From Ctena decussata (lineage: Eukaryota; Mollusca; Bivalvia; Lucinida; Lucinidae): a stretch of 64,000 bases of DNA. Shown in pieces: positions 53,788-63,340 of the stretch; the first letter of the stretch is position 1, and every line of letters begins with the position of its first letter. The stretch is from NCBI GenBank assembly GCA_963989385.1, contig OZ022499.1, positions 51,263,757 through 51,327,756 on the forward strand. The letters are read 5' to 3'. The position numbers and the translations under genes were made by a program. A model generated the notes under the pieces. That model did no database searches. It was not told where the DNA came from and worked only from the letters and a program-made list of their open reading frames with translations.

Positions 53788-54811
53788 TCAACTTATTTAA
53801 ACACTGGTTTTACGAAGCTGTACATCCTATCTTCACCAGTCATGCTACTGACAATATCAGTCTGTATAAATTAAGACTTTTTGTCTGGTTTTTCATATGC
53901 ACAGTGTAAGCAACTGGTACAAGCTCCACTCTTTATCCCAAATGACACAGCAGATCTTTGCTGGTTTGAAGGAAATCATACCATCCATACAGTTTACTCA
54001 TTGGGATGTACTGGTTGGGCAATCATACTAGCTAACTTTCAGTACCGGGGCATCCTACTTTATTGGATAACAGTAGGGTAAGGGCCTACTGTGCTTGCAG
54101 TAGGTGGGGGTTGTTAGGACATTTTTTCTCTCGCCTTGCATCTCTTTTCTGTATCCCTCTCTCTGGGAGGGGGCTCGATATAGACTGAAATACTGTCTCA
54201 AAGAGCCGTTAAACCCCAAACAACCAACTAACCACTGCTTAATCACCACTTCATAAATGCTTTAAAAACTGAGATCACTGTGTGGTTCCCACTTCTGGTA
54301 CGCGCGAAAATAGGTTGACCGACGATGAAGAGTTCTAGATAACAGAATGAAGCCCGATTATTTAATGCTGTGACAACTGAGAGATGGTGTTGCAGAGGTA
54401 TAAAACATCATAAAGCAACGCCTGGAATTTTACTCCATTGCCTGTAGGCAGTCATAATTTGAAAATTCTTACTTTGAAAAGTCGTGTTGTTTACTTTGGT
54501 TGTTATCGAAAAGCAATCTGCTGCCGTACGTTTTACGACACCAAATTAAAAGAAAAAAATATGCTATTATCTATCGTTTTGCATTAAAAAATATCGAATG
54601 AGTATAAAACATACGTATCTCTTAATAAAGTCTGAGAATATTGCAAAAATAGTAATTAATCTGCGATCCAAACTTACGACATTATTACGAGTCGTACTAA
54701 ACACCGAAGTGTGCTTGTATCTTCGTGAATTCGTCCTTCTAAAGAGCATCTCTTGAACCAAGTACTGTGGGCCGTCATACCAGATAATAAAACCTTCTTC
54801 AGCTACTGCAT

Positions 54812-54978
54812 GGATGGATGGATGACTTGTGATTTTACGTCCTTTTCAACAGTATTTCAGTTATATCAGGACGATGGGCGGATGATAATGAAGGGCTGTG
54901 TGCAATGGAACCCCGTTTACGGTAGGAAAGATTCTCGCCTCAAGCGGGATTCGAACCCGGTCCGCTAGATCAGTAGGC
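54812..54978 (-). mobile_element. tRNA-derived SINE, family 2, best copy
   Basis: Exact 13-bp duplication TCAGCTACTGCAT at 54799-54811 and 54979-54991. On the minus strand a head with GAGCCTACTGATCTAGCGG and B-box GGTTCGAATCCC, then the family-2 body and a GGATGGATGGATG tail on the left. Confidence 0.88.
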
Positions 54979-55987
54979 TCAGCTACTGCATCTATACCTT
55001 TAAAATGTATTACCATCACTGACAAGGGAGCCATCAGACTAGTTAGTCCAGAAAAATTCCTTATTATTATAATTTTTCAGTGTTTTTTGTTCAAGTTTCT
55101 TACAATGACTGTATTAAGAGAGACCACTGGACTGTTTGTGTTGGCCTGTAAAGTCTGTGTATCAACCATAGCCATGGACTTATATGTATAAAACAGAGAA
55201 CCACAATTTCAGTTATCCTTAATTCAACTTGTCGCACATAGTGTTTTTCATAGTCTCTCAAATGAGCTAGGTATCTCCTGCAATACTGGCTGACAAACAT
55301 CTTCAATTCTTTGAACATTCCAGCAGGAAATGATGTAGGGTTTCCTAACAATCCTCACAGACAAAAAATCAGGACTGCTACAGTTACAGTTGAATGCATG
55401 CTATTAGACTGTAGGATATAGGCAGCCATTGCCACCTGCAATTGTATACATAATCTTGATAAAATTTCTAATCTTACCTGTATATATAGGATCTATACGA
55501 GTGCTCATGTATTAATGAATTTATTAAACCAGTTGGTGAAAAAGATAAGATGAGAGGCTCAGCCTTAATTCAATAATACAGGAGCATGAATGCAAGATTC
55601 TGTTTATCATATGACACTAAAATCATGTTTTATTAGCAAATTTTGCACTAAAATGTCATGATTTCACCATTAGAAAACGCAATGTTCTATGGACTTCAAC
55701 GCACAACATTACGACGTAATTTGCATATTTTAATCCACTAATGGATTATCGTTTTTAATGCATGGTGTTATTACACTCTCAGATGCGACTTCATATGATA
55801 ATGGCATGTAGTGAGGGATGACAGTGTCCCATAAGACCTTATGCTCAAAAACTGTAATGGTACTAAATATAGGTTTGATCCTTGGAACAATACGAACCAT
55901 CATGACCAACCTGACAATTAATGTTTGACTGTAGAGAGATACTGGATAAACCAATACACCAGGTATATTCATCCTCTTATGATTTCC

Positions 55988-56185
55988 AGAGCCCCGGTGG
56001 CTCAGTGGAGTAAGCACTGGCCTGCTGACCAAGTGGTCCTGGGGTAGATTCCTGCTGGAGACTAACAGCTTTTCAACCGTACATGGGGTTACATTGCACA
56101 CAGCCTTTCATTACCCCCCTCCGCTTGTCCTGGTATTACTGAAATACTGTTGGAATGGATGTAAAATTACAAGTCATCCATCAAT
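55988..56185 (+). mobile_element. tRNA-derived SINE, family 2
   Basis: Head GAGCCCCGGTGGCTCAGTGG then AAGCACTGGCCTGCTGACC; tail AATACTGTTGGAATGGATG and ACAAGTCATCCATCAA. No exact duplication was found. Confidence 0.75.
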
Positions 56186-56442
56186 TTTCAAATCCAAATT
56201 CCATGTCTTTCTGAAATGCTGTAGCTGTCCGTGGAAAAAAACCAAACAAAAACATACAAGTGACCAAAAGCAGTTAGCAGTTTATGAGGAAAGCCTGGAA
56301 CTTCAATACTATCATACAGTGTGCACCTTTAGCTTAGTTCATCTCAGTAGGCATGCTGTTAATAGATCTTGAACTATGGGCTAATTAATTTCTACTGCAT
56401 CAACTATTGATGGCTCATTTACTATCAGATTATCTCGAGGAC

Positions 56443-57338
56443 TCAGTGCAAGACTGGTCTAACTCACTATTTTTCACAAATTCACTTTTTTGCAGTTTTG
56501 AAAACTTGATGGTCAAATACACATTCTTTGAAAATATGAAGATTCATGTTTTTGCAAAAAATGCTTTTATTCCTAATTTAAAAATAGTCTATGAGCCAAA
56601 GGAGCCAAATCTTTAGCGCAAGACTAGTCTAACTTCAGTGAGACGAATTTGATTTTAAAGAGCATACCATGGATAAATGGCTAAGTTTTCAGTTTTATAA
56701 ATTTAGATACAAGTTCTTATAGTCTTTAACTGTTTATAGGTCTAGGTACAGTATTTTCTCAACACTTTAGTAAACAGTGTTTCGGTAGTAAAACAAGGAA
56801 TCTTTTCATTTTAAAATATTTTCCTCATTTTTCTTAGTGCAAGACTAGTCTATCTTGAGATAGACTAGTATTGCGCTAAGAAAAATTGGATTTGAAGTTA
56901 GACTAGTTTGCACTAACAGAAAAAAGTTATATAAATTGCACTAACAGAAAAAAGTTATATAAATTGTCTTTTTTAAATGTTTAAAGTTGTTAAATAGCTA
57001 TTTCACAGCTCATGCTTATTGAGTTTTTGCCTTCAAACTGTAAAAATTGTTAAAATTTGTTTTATAATGACTTATATTTTGCATTTGAAAAAAAAAAGTC
57101 TATCTCAAGTTAGACCAGTCTTGCACTAAACTTTTCAGCGCAAAAGTAGTCTAAGTCACAAAACCTAATTTAACAAAAATAAATCAATAAAATTGAATAA
57201 TGTAAGCATTTCTCCCCATATTTTATGTAAATGTGTCAAATTTCATATTAATATTTTGTTTATGTACTGTAATAATCAGTTTTTTGCTTCTCCTGAAAAG
57301 TTTCAAAATATGGAGTTAGACTAGTCTTGCACTAAGCC
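56443..57338. mobile_element. 0.9-kb element of iterated GCAAGACTAGTCTA motifs
   Basis: The ends are inverted: CTCAGTGCAAGACTGGTCTA on the left and the complement of GCTTAGTGCAAGACTAGTCT on the right. At least eight copies of GTGCAAGACTAGTCTAAC or variants occur, plus near 56445, 56617, 56838 and 57137; minus near 56861, 56897, 57109 and 57314. The inner AGACTAGTCT is itself a palindrome. No coding frame. Confidence 0.78.
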
Positions 57339-57805
57339 CTTGATCTGCATACAGTCTAACCACACTGTAACTAATGTCTCTCGTAATCATGTCTGCTACA
57401 ATCAGTGTTAAGAGTCTTGTGGATCAAATTTTATCATAAACCACAATCAGAAATGCATTTTTGGTCTTCCTTGTGACATTTTAAGCAAAACAGACAGTCT
57501 CTCCATCAAACATGGAGATTCCACATGCATGGTTACAATCTACTGCTATTAATAAGATCATAGTCACCAAAATCTAACTCATTAGCTTCCTAACTTCCTA
57601 TTTATATAATCCTTCAAGTTAGGTAAAACCTGTGAAAAGGTTCAGGAAATAAGTTGCAGATATTATTTATGAGAAATTTGAGCATTAGAAGTCCTGTCAC
57701 CTTTATGATTGCATCTTGGCCACCAAAGTCTTATTGGCTCTTTGATTTGTCCATGTAAGTTTGCTGAAAAATCCATCTCAGTTTCAGAGATGTGGTTATA
57801 TACAT

Positions 57806-58003
57806 GTAACAAGTGGCATGTGCACCCAGCAATGACTCAGATTAGTCTGGACATCTGCCCAGTCTAATCAAAGTCTTCGCTGTTGCATGGAGCTAGCTTA
57901 GACTCTCAGCTACCTTTTATCAGACTGGATGGCTGCCCAGGCAGACCCGAGTCTTCGCTGGGGGCGCATACCATTTTTTTTGTTTTGTCATGTCCCCGCT
58001 CAT
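57806..58003. mobile_element. Diverged MITE, family A
   Basis: AAGTGGCATGTGCACCCAGC on the left, ATTTTTTTTGTTTTGTCATG on the right, CAGATTAGTCTGGACATCTG and GGCAGACCCGAGTC arms inside. Confidence 0.6.
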
Positions 58004-58445
58004 TTATTTATATGGAAAACTTAACACTTTGAGGCCTCTAATGTGACTACGGATATGGTATCAAAGCTAGCTCTTTGTCTCATCCAAGTGGTACATCCAT
58101 GCAGGTTTAGTCTGATCATCCACCCACAGATTCAAGAGATATCATTGCGGTATGGAAATGTCACACTGACAACATCAGGATCCACACCATAGCTTGTATG
58201 TCCCCTATTTTTTTGGCGGTGGGACATGAAAAAATGTCTCTAAGCTCATGGCAGTGATTTAGTTGTCATTTTCAAGTGTATAGAAACACTGTACGGTTGC
58301 TGGAACCATTGTTAAGGTACGGTAAGATAAGAATAGCAAGAATGCAACATGCTTTCCTGCAACTTTAATACATTGGATAACCAAAGAAGTCTGTCATACA
58401 AGTAACAATCATGCAAATGGAACAAAAAAAATCTGTTTCAAAATA

Positions 58446-58574
58446 CAGTAATACCCTAATGTGCCTATATGTTTGGGCACCTTAAAACCATTAATTCTCC
58501 ATTTGGGACAAATGGAAAATTAATGGTTTAACGTGTCTCAATACTTTTAAAAGCACTTTAGAGTATTAGTATTA
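58446..58574. mobile_element. TA-flanked palindromic MITE
   Basis: Starts CAGTAATACCCTAATGTGCC after TA; centre AATTCTCCATTTGGGACAAA then TGGAAAATTAATGG; right end CTTTAGAGTATTAGTATT. Same family as 52018. Confidence 0.7.
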
Positions 58575-58849
58575 TATCTAGGTACATGATGCATTGTTCA
58601 ACTTGACGTGGTATTAAAGCAAACACCCTTACATCATGTGTGTGAATAGCTATGAGTCAATAAGGTAGCCCTCTCTAGGCATTCTTTATACTGATAAACC
58701 AGAAAATACTGTTGAAATATTATAAATAATATGATTCTCCATAATAAAATGTTGCTGTGCCCCATCAGACTCACCTCAATGACTATGAGCAGTGCTCCAG
58801 ATTACAAGTGGTAACAGGGATAATGAGATAATTTTTTCTTATATTTCTT

Positions 58850-59485
58850 CAGGGTTCAATCTAGGATTTGCCAGCATGGGCCAGTGGCCCATCAATAGTT
58901 TGAAAAGGGGCCACCAGTATTTTCAGATGGGCCAGCACTTTTTTATGACCATATAACCAGGAGTGTGGCATTTTAAAAACCCAGTTACTTATAACTTACC
59001 ATACAACACGAGTAAATGGCTTTATTTTTGTTCTGCTGTATACAGATACCGCAACTCATCAATTTTTTTGCATCGTCATGTTTTTTGTCATTGGTGTCTG
59101 TCGATGTGATCATTCTCGCTTCTTAGGCGGAATTTCCACCAACAGAAAAGAAATCAGAAATTTGCTTGTGTAATTATGTTGCGGACATATTTAGAACAGC
59201 TGGTTTCCCTCGCATTGGTTAATGCGCCGTAAATAAATCAATAACCGGTAACCATTCACGCTCTCTGAGTTTGCACTCTTATTTCAATACCTCAGAAAGA
59301 GTCTTCTAACACTGGCTCGCTAAAAGCTATGCTGCTCAAAAAAAGTTATGCCGACACACACTGAAATAGGAAAAGCACCGATGCATTGGATTACGCGCCA
59401 ATCCAGCGCACTTGATTTTCTAAAACGGGCCAAGGACTTCAAAAGTGCGCCACTGGCGCAAAAACACAGCCTACATTGAACCCTG
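58850..59485. mobile_element. hAT-like element inside the family D MITE
   Basis: Ends CAGGGTTCAATCTAGG and the complement of CAGGGTTCAATGTAGG, with an exact 6-bp duplication TTTCTT (58844-58849 and 59486-59491). No transposase frame. Confidence 0.8.
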
Positions 59486-59599
59486 TTTCTTAATAAAAAC
59501 CTCTGTTGTGACCCCCTTATTTGAATTGTCTCACTGAGACAGTTCTAATGATAGCTCACAATATATGTTTCTATGGAAAAATATGGAAAATTATTCCTT

Positions 59600-59819
59600 A
59601 TTCTAATGCACTTATGTATGCAACGCGACATCTGATTGGATAAGGTCAAAATTTGCGACAGTATATGCTGTGATATACTGTCGAAAACCCAACGTCATTA
59701 GTAATTTACGTAATGTCGCTTCTCATTGGCTGATGTCTGGTTTTACGTCGCTGGAAGTGTTTGCTATGGGTGCAGAATAACACACTATTAACGGTGAAAA
59801 ATGAAAAGTGCATTAGAAT
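59600..59819. mobile_element. Small DNA element with 14-bp inverted ends
   Basis: ATTCTAATGCACTT at the left is exactly inverted at the right. Inside are GCAACGCGACATCTGATTGG and TACGTAATGTCGCTTCTC blocks. No duplication is clear. Confidence 0.65.
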
Positions 59820-59974
59820 GGGGATAACTGTATTGAAAATTGTCGTTTGGGGAGGTAAATCGTCGGTTTTATGGTCGCAAATTGCATTTTATGGTTCAAC
59901 TGGGGCGTCGCCGTAAAACGAAATTTCCGACCATAAAACCTCCCCAAATGACAATTTTGAGTCCAGTTATCCCC
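59820..59974. mobile_element. Palindromic MITE (GGGGATAACTG ends)
   Basis: Left GGGGATAACTG, AAAATTGTCGTTTGGGGAGG and TTTTATGGTCG are inverted at the right. It abuts the preceding element directly. Confidence 0.7.
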
Positions 59975-60167
59975 TAAGTTATCCCTGTTACTCCTTCTTA
60001 TCTGGAGCACTGAAAGAGGCAAAACCAATGAGATGCCGCCACGTGTTTATATGGACCAAAAAACAACAACAAAAAAAAGTAAAATAAAAACAAAACAATA
60101 TACAATTATCTTAAAATGATCATCAATGACCTACTTCTCAGGCATTCAGTTTCAATGTCAGCTTTTT

Positions 60168-60365
60168 AGAATCTACAGATATGGAGATAAGGCGATTCAC
60201 TGGTAAAAATTTTGAGACGGTTTTTGATAACTGTCCATCAAAACATATCCTGTGACCCCTCATTAGAAACCTTTTATCAAGATGGTTCTAATGAGGGGGT
60301 CAGAAAATATGCTTTGATGAAAAAATACAAAAAACTTTCAAAAAATCTCCTTACTCTAGTAGTGG
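60168..60365. mobile_element. Palindromic MITE, family D
   Basis: GACCCCTCATTAGAAACC, TTTTATCAAGATGG and TTCTAATGAGGGGGTCAG core with AGATATGGAGATAAGGCG and ATCTCCTTACTCTAGTAG ends. Confidence 0.65.
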
Positions 60366-60600
60366 GCCCAGTTATTCGATACTAACAAAGTTGTTAGTTT
60401 ACAAAATATATTTTCAAACTAAATGTACACAAAAACTTTGTCATTTTTTCCTGAAAAAAAAAATGTAAGGAACTCTAAAAGCTCCTTTCATTTTTTCAGC
60501 AAAAAATATTTACACAATTGATTTTACGCCTACTTGAAGACTTAACAAATCCTTAACTAATGACTGTGTTACAATGTTTTGAACAACTTTGTCCTTATCT
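60366..60600. mobile_element. Palindromic MITE, family F
   Basis: GGGCCCAGTTATTCGATAC and AACAAAGTTGTTAGT on the left; ACTCTAAAAGCTCCTTTC core; TAACTAATGACTGTGTTAC on the right. Confidence 0.7.
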
Positions 60601-60754
60601 ACAACTTTCAAATCATATGCATGTGAATGCTGATCACCATGCAGTCCAATGTTTACACACTGGTTTCTTCACCACAGATGTCCAACTGACGAATTACCCA
60701 AAGCAGCACTAAGCCCTAGACATACCCTTGTCTTTTCTGGGCCTCCTTTTAGGT

Positions 60755-60985
60755 TCACATACACATAAGGATATAGGTACAACTAAGTATTTTTCCTCCA
60801 TCTTCCATCTTTACAAAGTGGAACAATTTTTGTGACTTCCTGTTTGCTTGCCTGGAGGATGAAGGGAGTCTACTCTTATATGCTCCTAGAGGAGCAAATT
60901 CTTTCACATAAGAGTTTATCCAAACTGAGAAGGGAGGCAAACGAAAATGGCAGAGCTGCTTCTCCTGAAGGTGAATCCAATCACT
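60755..60985. mobile_element. Palindromic MITE, family E
   Basis: GAGTCTACTCTTATATGC and TCCTAGAGGAGC, then AAATTCTTTCACATAAGAG. Outer arms are GTGACTTCCTGTTTGCTTGC and GGGAGGCAAACG. Confidence 0.65.
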
Positions 60986-61009
60986 TTAACTCTTTTTTCT
61001 TCCTCGACA

Positions 61010-61195
61010 TCAGAACTCCAGATAAGATGGGGTTTTGAGGATAAGTGCCAGATAATTTTTCTTATTTCTCAACAAAAACCTTTGTTATCTTGATGAGAAG
61101 GTTCTAATGAGTGGGTCACAACATATGATTTCATTGAGAAATAAGCAAAATTATCTCAGAATTATCCTCCAAATCCCACCTTATCTGCAGTTCTG
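61010..61195. mobile_element. Palindromic MITE, family D
   Basis: GAACTCCAGATAAGATGGGG and CCCACCTTATCTGCAGTTC are inverted ends; core GATGAGAAGGTTCTAATGAG and GGGTCACAACATATG. Confidence 0.75.
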
Positions 61196-61719
61196 ATTTA
61201 TGTTTCAACCTAAGCAAGTAGATGACTTTAAAATATTTATCACCTTGCTGATCGTCAATCCTGTCTTTGATAATATTACATTTTAATTCAAATATGGCCT
61301 TAGAAATAAAATACTGCAAACGTTAAAGTAACCCTGGTTCAGACTTCCACAATGTAAACATGAATAGAGGTTATCACCAAGACAGGAACCAGGCATTAGT
61401 AGCTACATACAATCACTTTACTATATACATGTCTTTCTAATATGCAGCTCGCATATGACAAACAAAAAACAAACAAACAAAAAAAAAACATCCCATGCCA
61501 TTAATTTATTCTGACTGACATATAGTCTCTTTCTCCTGGAACTTAATTTCTCCCCTTTTCAGAGATTTAAAAATGAAGGAGCATCAACTCTTTCGGCACC
61601 ACTGTTGCCTAAATGTGACTGCTAGGAAGAGTGCCATTGTCGCCCGGCACAGTCATGTTAATTGCTAAATGACCTTGACTTAAAAATCAGGAAAATATGA
61701 TTTTTTTTAGAACATAATA

Positions 61720-61896
61720 CAGTAGAACTTCAATGGCTTGAACCCTGATGGCTCGTTCACCCTGCCTGGCTAGAACTCTTTTCTTTGTCCCTAGAGGTCA
61801 CTTTATATGGAAACTAACCCTGGATGGCTAGAACTACCCTTGGCTGGAACTAATTTTCATGGTCCCAAGCCTGTTGGAGCCAATGAAGTTCTACTG
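61720..61896. mobile_element. Tc1/mariner-like MITE with TA duplication
   Basis: TA at 61718-61719 and 61897-61898. Ends CAGTAGAACTTCAATGGCT and the complement of CAGTAGAACTTCATTGGCT. It contains several GGATGGCTAGAACT-type repeats. Length 177 bp. Confidence 0.85.
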
Positions 61897-62227
61897 TATA
61901 CTTAATTATTGTGACAAATTTCAAAATTCAGGATGAACTAACATGATAGATAGGGTTAGGGTTAGGTCAAAATGACAGAACCACCCAATATGTAGTTTTC
62001 TTGTAAAATAAATTTGGCGCTTTAGTGGGTTTCTATATATACTTGGCACCAAAAGAGTTAAGTGATACTAACAAGGAATAAGTTCTGTGAATAAAAATGC
62101 TTGCTCTGACCACTAATGTGAACTGCCTACATAAGGCAGTTCAGATAAGGAGTCACAGAAAACTTTATCAAACCCACTTTTTACCTAGAGCTCTTCCTTG
62201 AAATATATGTGTCCAAATCCTTGAAAG

Positions 62228-62310
62228 GTGTGTGTGTGTTTGTGTGTGTGTGGAGGGTTGGAGGGAGGGAGGGGGAGGGGGAGGGGGAGGGGGAAGGGAA
62301 GTGGGGAGGC
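62228..62310. repeat. GT and GGGGGA simple repeats
   Basis: A GTGTGTGT run is followed by GGAGGGAGGGAGGG and GGGGAGGGGGAGGGG. Confidence 0.95.
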
Positions 62311-62514
62311 TACCCATGGTGATGGTAAGTCTGAGTTCACTTTTTTTATTTCATCCTAAAAAGGAACAAACATATATTGCAAACCTCTCATTAAAACTAT
62401 CTCAATATCACATTTCTAATATGGTGCTACAACATGCATTTTTATCTTTTTCATGGAGAATCAACTGAACTCATCTAATTTTCTATCATCGAACTCCACT
62501 ACAGCCTTATCACG

Positions 62515-62760
62515 AGCTTTGTACGAGCTCCAGGTAAGAAGGGGTAACAGGGATAATTCAGAGATAAATTTTCTTTTTCTCATGAAAACAATGTTGTGAC
62601 CATTCATTAGAACCATCTTGGCAAGATGGTTCTGAGGAGGGGTCACAACATATGTTTTAATCATGTGGAAAAAACAAAGAGGAAAATTATCCAAAAAGTT
62701 ATTCAGAAAATTATCCAGAAAGTTATTCATGTTACACCTTTTTATCTGGAACACAGCTTT
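62515..62760. mobile_element. Palindromic MITE, family D, extra subrepeats
   Basis: GAGCTCCAGGTAAGAAGGGG and TTTTTATCTGGAACACAGC ends; core GAACCATCTTGGCAAGATGG. The right arm has three ATTATCCAGAAAGTTATTC-like repeats. A partial copy (AACTGCCTACATAAGGCAG) lies at about 62100-62190. Confidence 0.7.
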
Positions 62761-63019
62761 AGGTATTTCCTCTGCACTTGTTTCCCTCTTTCTGTCATTG
62801 ACCCTCTGCATGTTTAATTCTGTTAAGTTAAGCTGTCATCTCAAAACATTGATAAAAGGCATGAAAACAAATTATTCACAGGGTAAATACTTTCATTTTT
62901 CTTTAAATAAAGGTTTAAGATATCTTTGCTCCTTCTTGTTATTCTGATTTAAAAAAAAAAATTTAACAACATTAGCAGGTGCTAAAAACCAGGCCAAACT
63001 CTTTATCAGACAGGGCAGG

Positions 63020-63025
63020 TTTATT
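63020..63025 (-). promoter_or_regulatory. Candidate polyadenylation signal for ANGEL
   Basis: AATAAA on the minus strand, about 320 bases after the ANGEL stop codon. It is the first canonical signal I see downstream, so the 3' untranslated region probably includes the family E MITE. Confidence 0.4.
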
Positions 63026-63066
63026 TGATCTTGATTGTTTGCTATGGTACTTCTGACCCACTCTTA

Positions 63067-63303
63067 AGGTGAAAGGATACACTTTCAGGGGAAAAAACTC
63101 TGTCATTTTCATTTGTGCCTCCCCTCTTAATGTGGGTCAACTCTCAGAGGAAAGAATTTCCTCCTCTAGGAGGAAATTCTTTTCTTTAAGAGTAGACCCA
63201 ACTTTCGAAAGCTTTGTTGTCCAGGGAAGCAATCAGGAAGTCACAAAAGTTATTCCTATTAGTTTAAATGGCAGAAATCATGGAGGTGTGTCCATTCACC
63301 ATA
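63067..63303. mobile_element. Palindromic MITE, family E, likely in ANGEL 3' UTR
   Basis: AAGGAAAGAATTTCCTCCTC analogue (AGAGGAAAGAATTTCCTCC) and AGGAGGAAATTCTTTTC form the core. Outer arms are GTGAAAGGATACACTTTCAG and GGAGGTGTGTCCATTCACC. Confidence 0.75.
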
Positions 63304-63340
63304 AGCTGTTCCAGTATTAACAGTAATTAAGATACATGTA

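Larger units (their letters stand above)
58793..60010. mobile_element. Family D MITE split by three insertions
   Basis: The left arm CAGTGCTCCAGATTACAAG and AACAGGGATAATGAG is continued after 59491 by AAAACCTCTGTTGTGACCCC and GAGACAGTTCTAATGATAGC, and again after 59974 by TTATCCCTGTTACTCC and TCTTATCTGGAGCACTG. Inserted between the parts are the elements at 58850-59485, 59600-59819 and 59820-59974. Confidence 0.75.
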
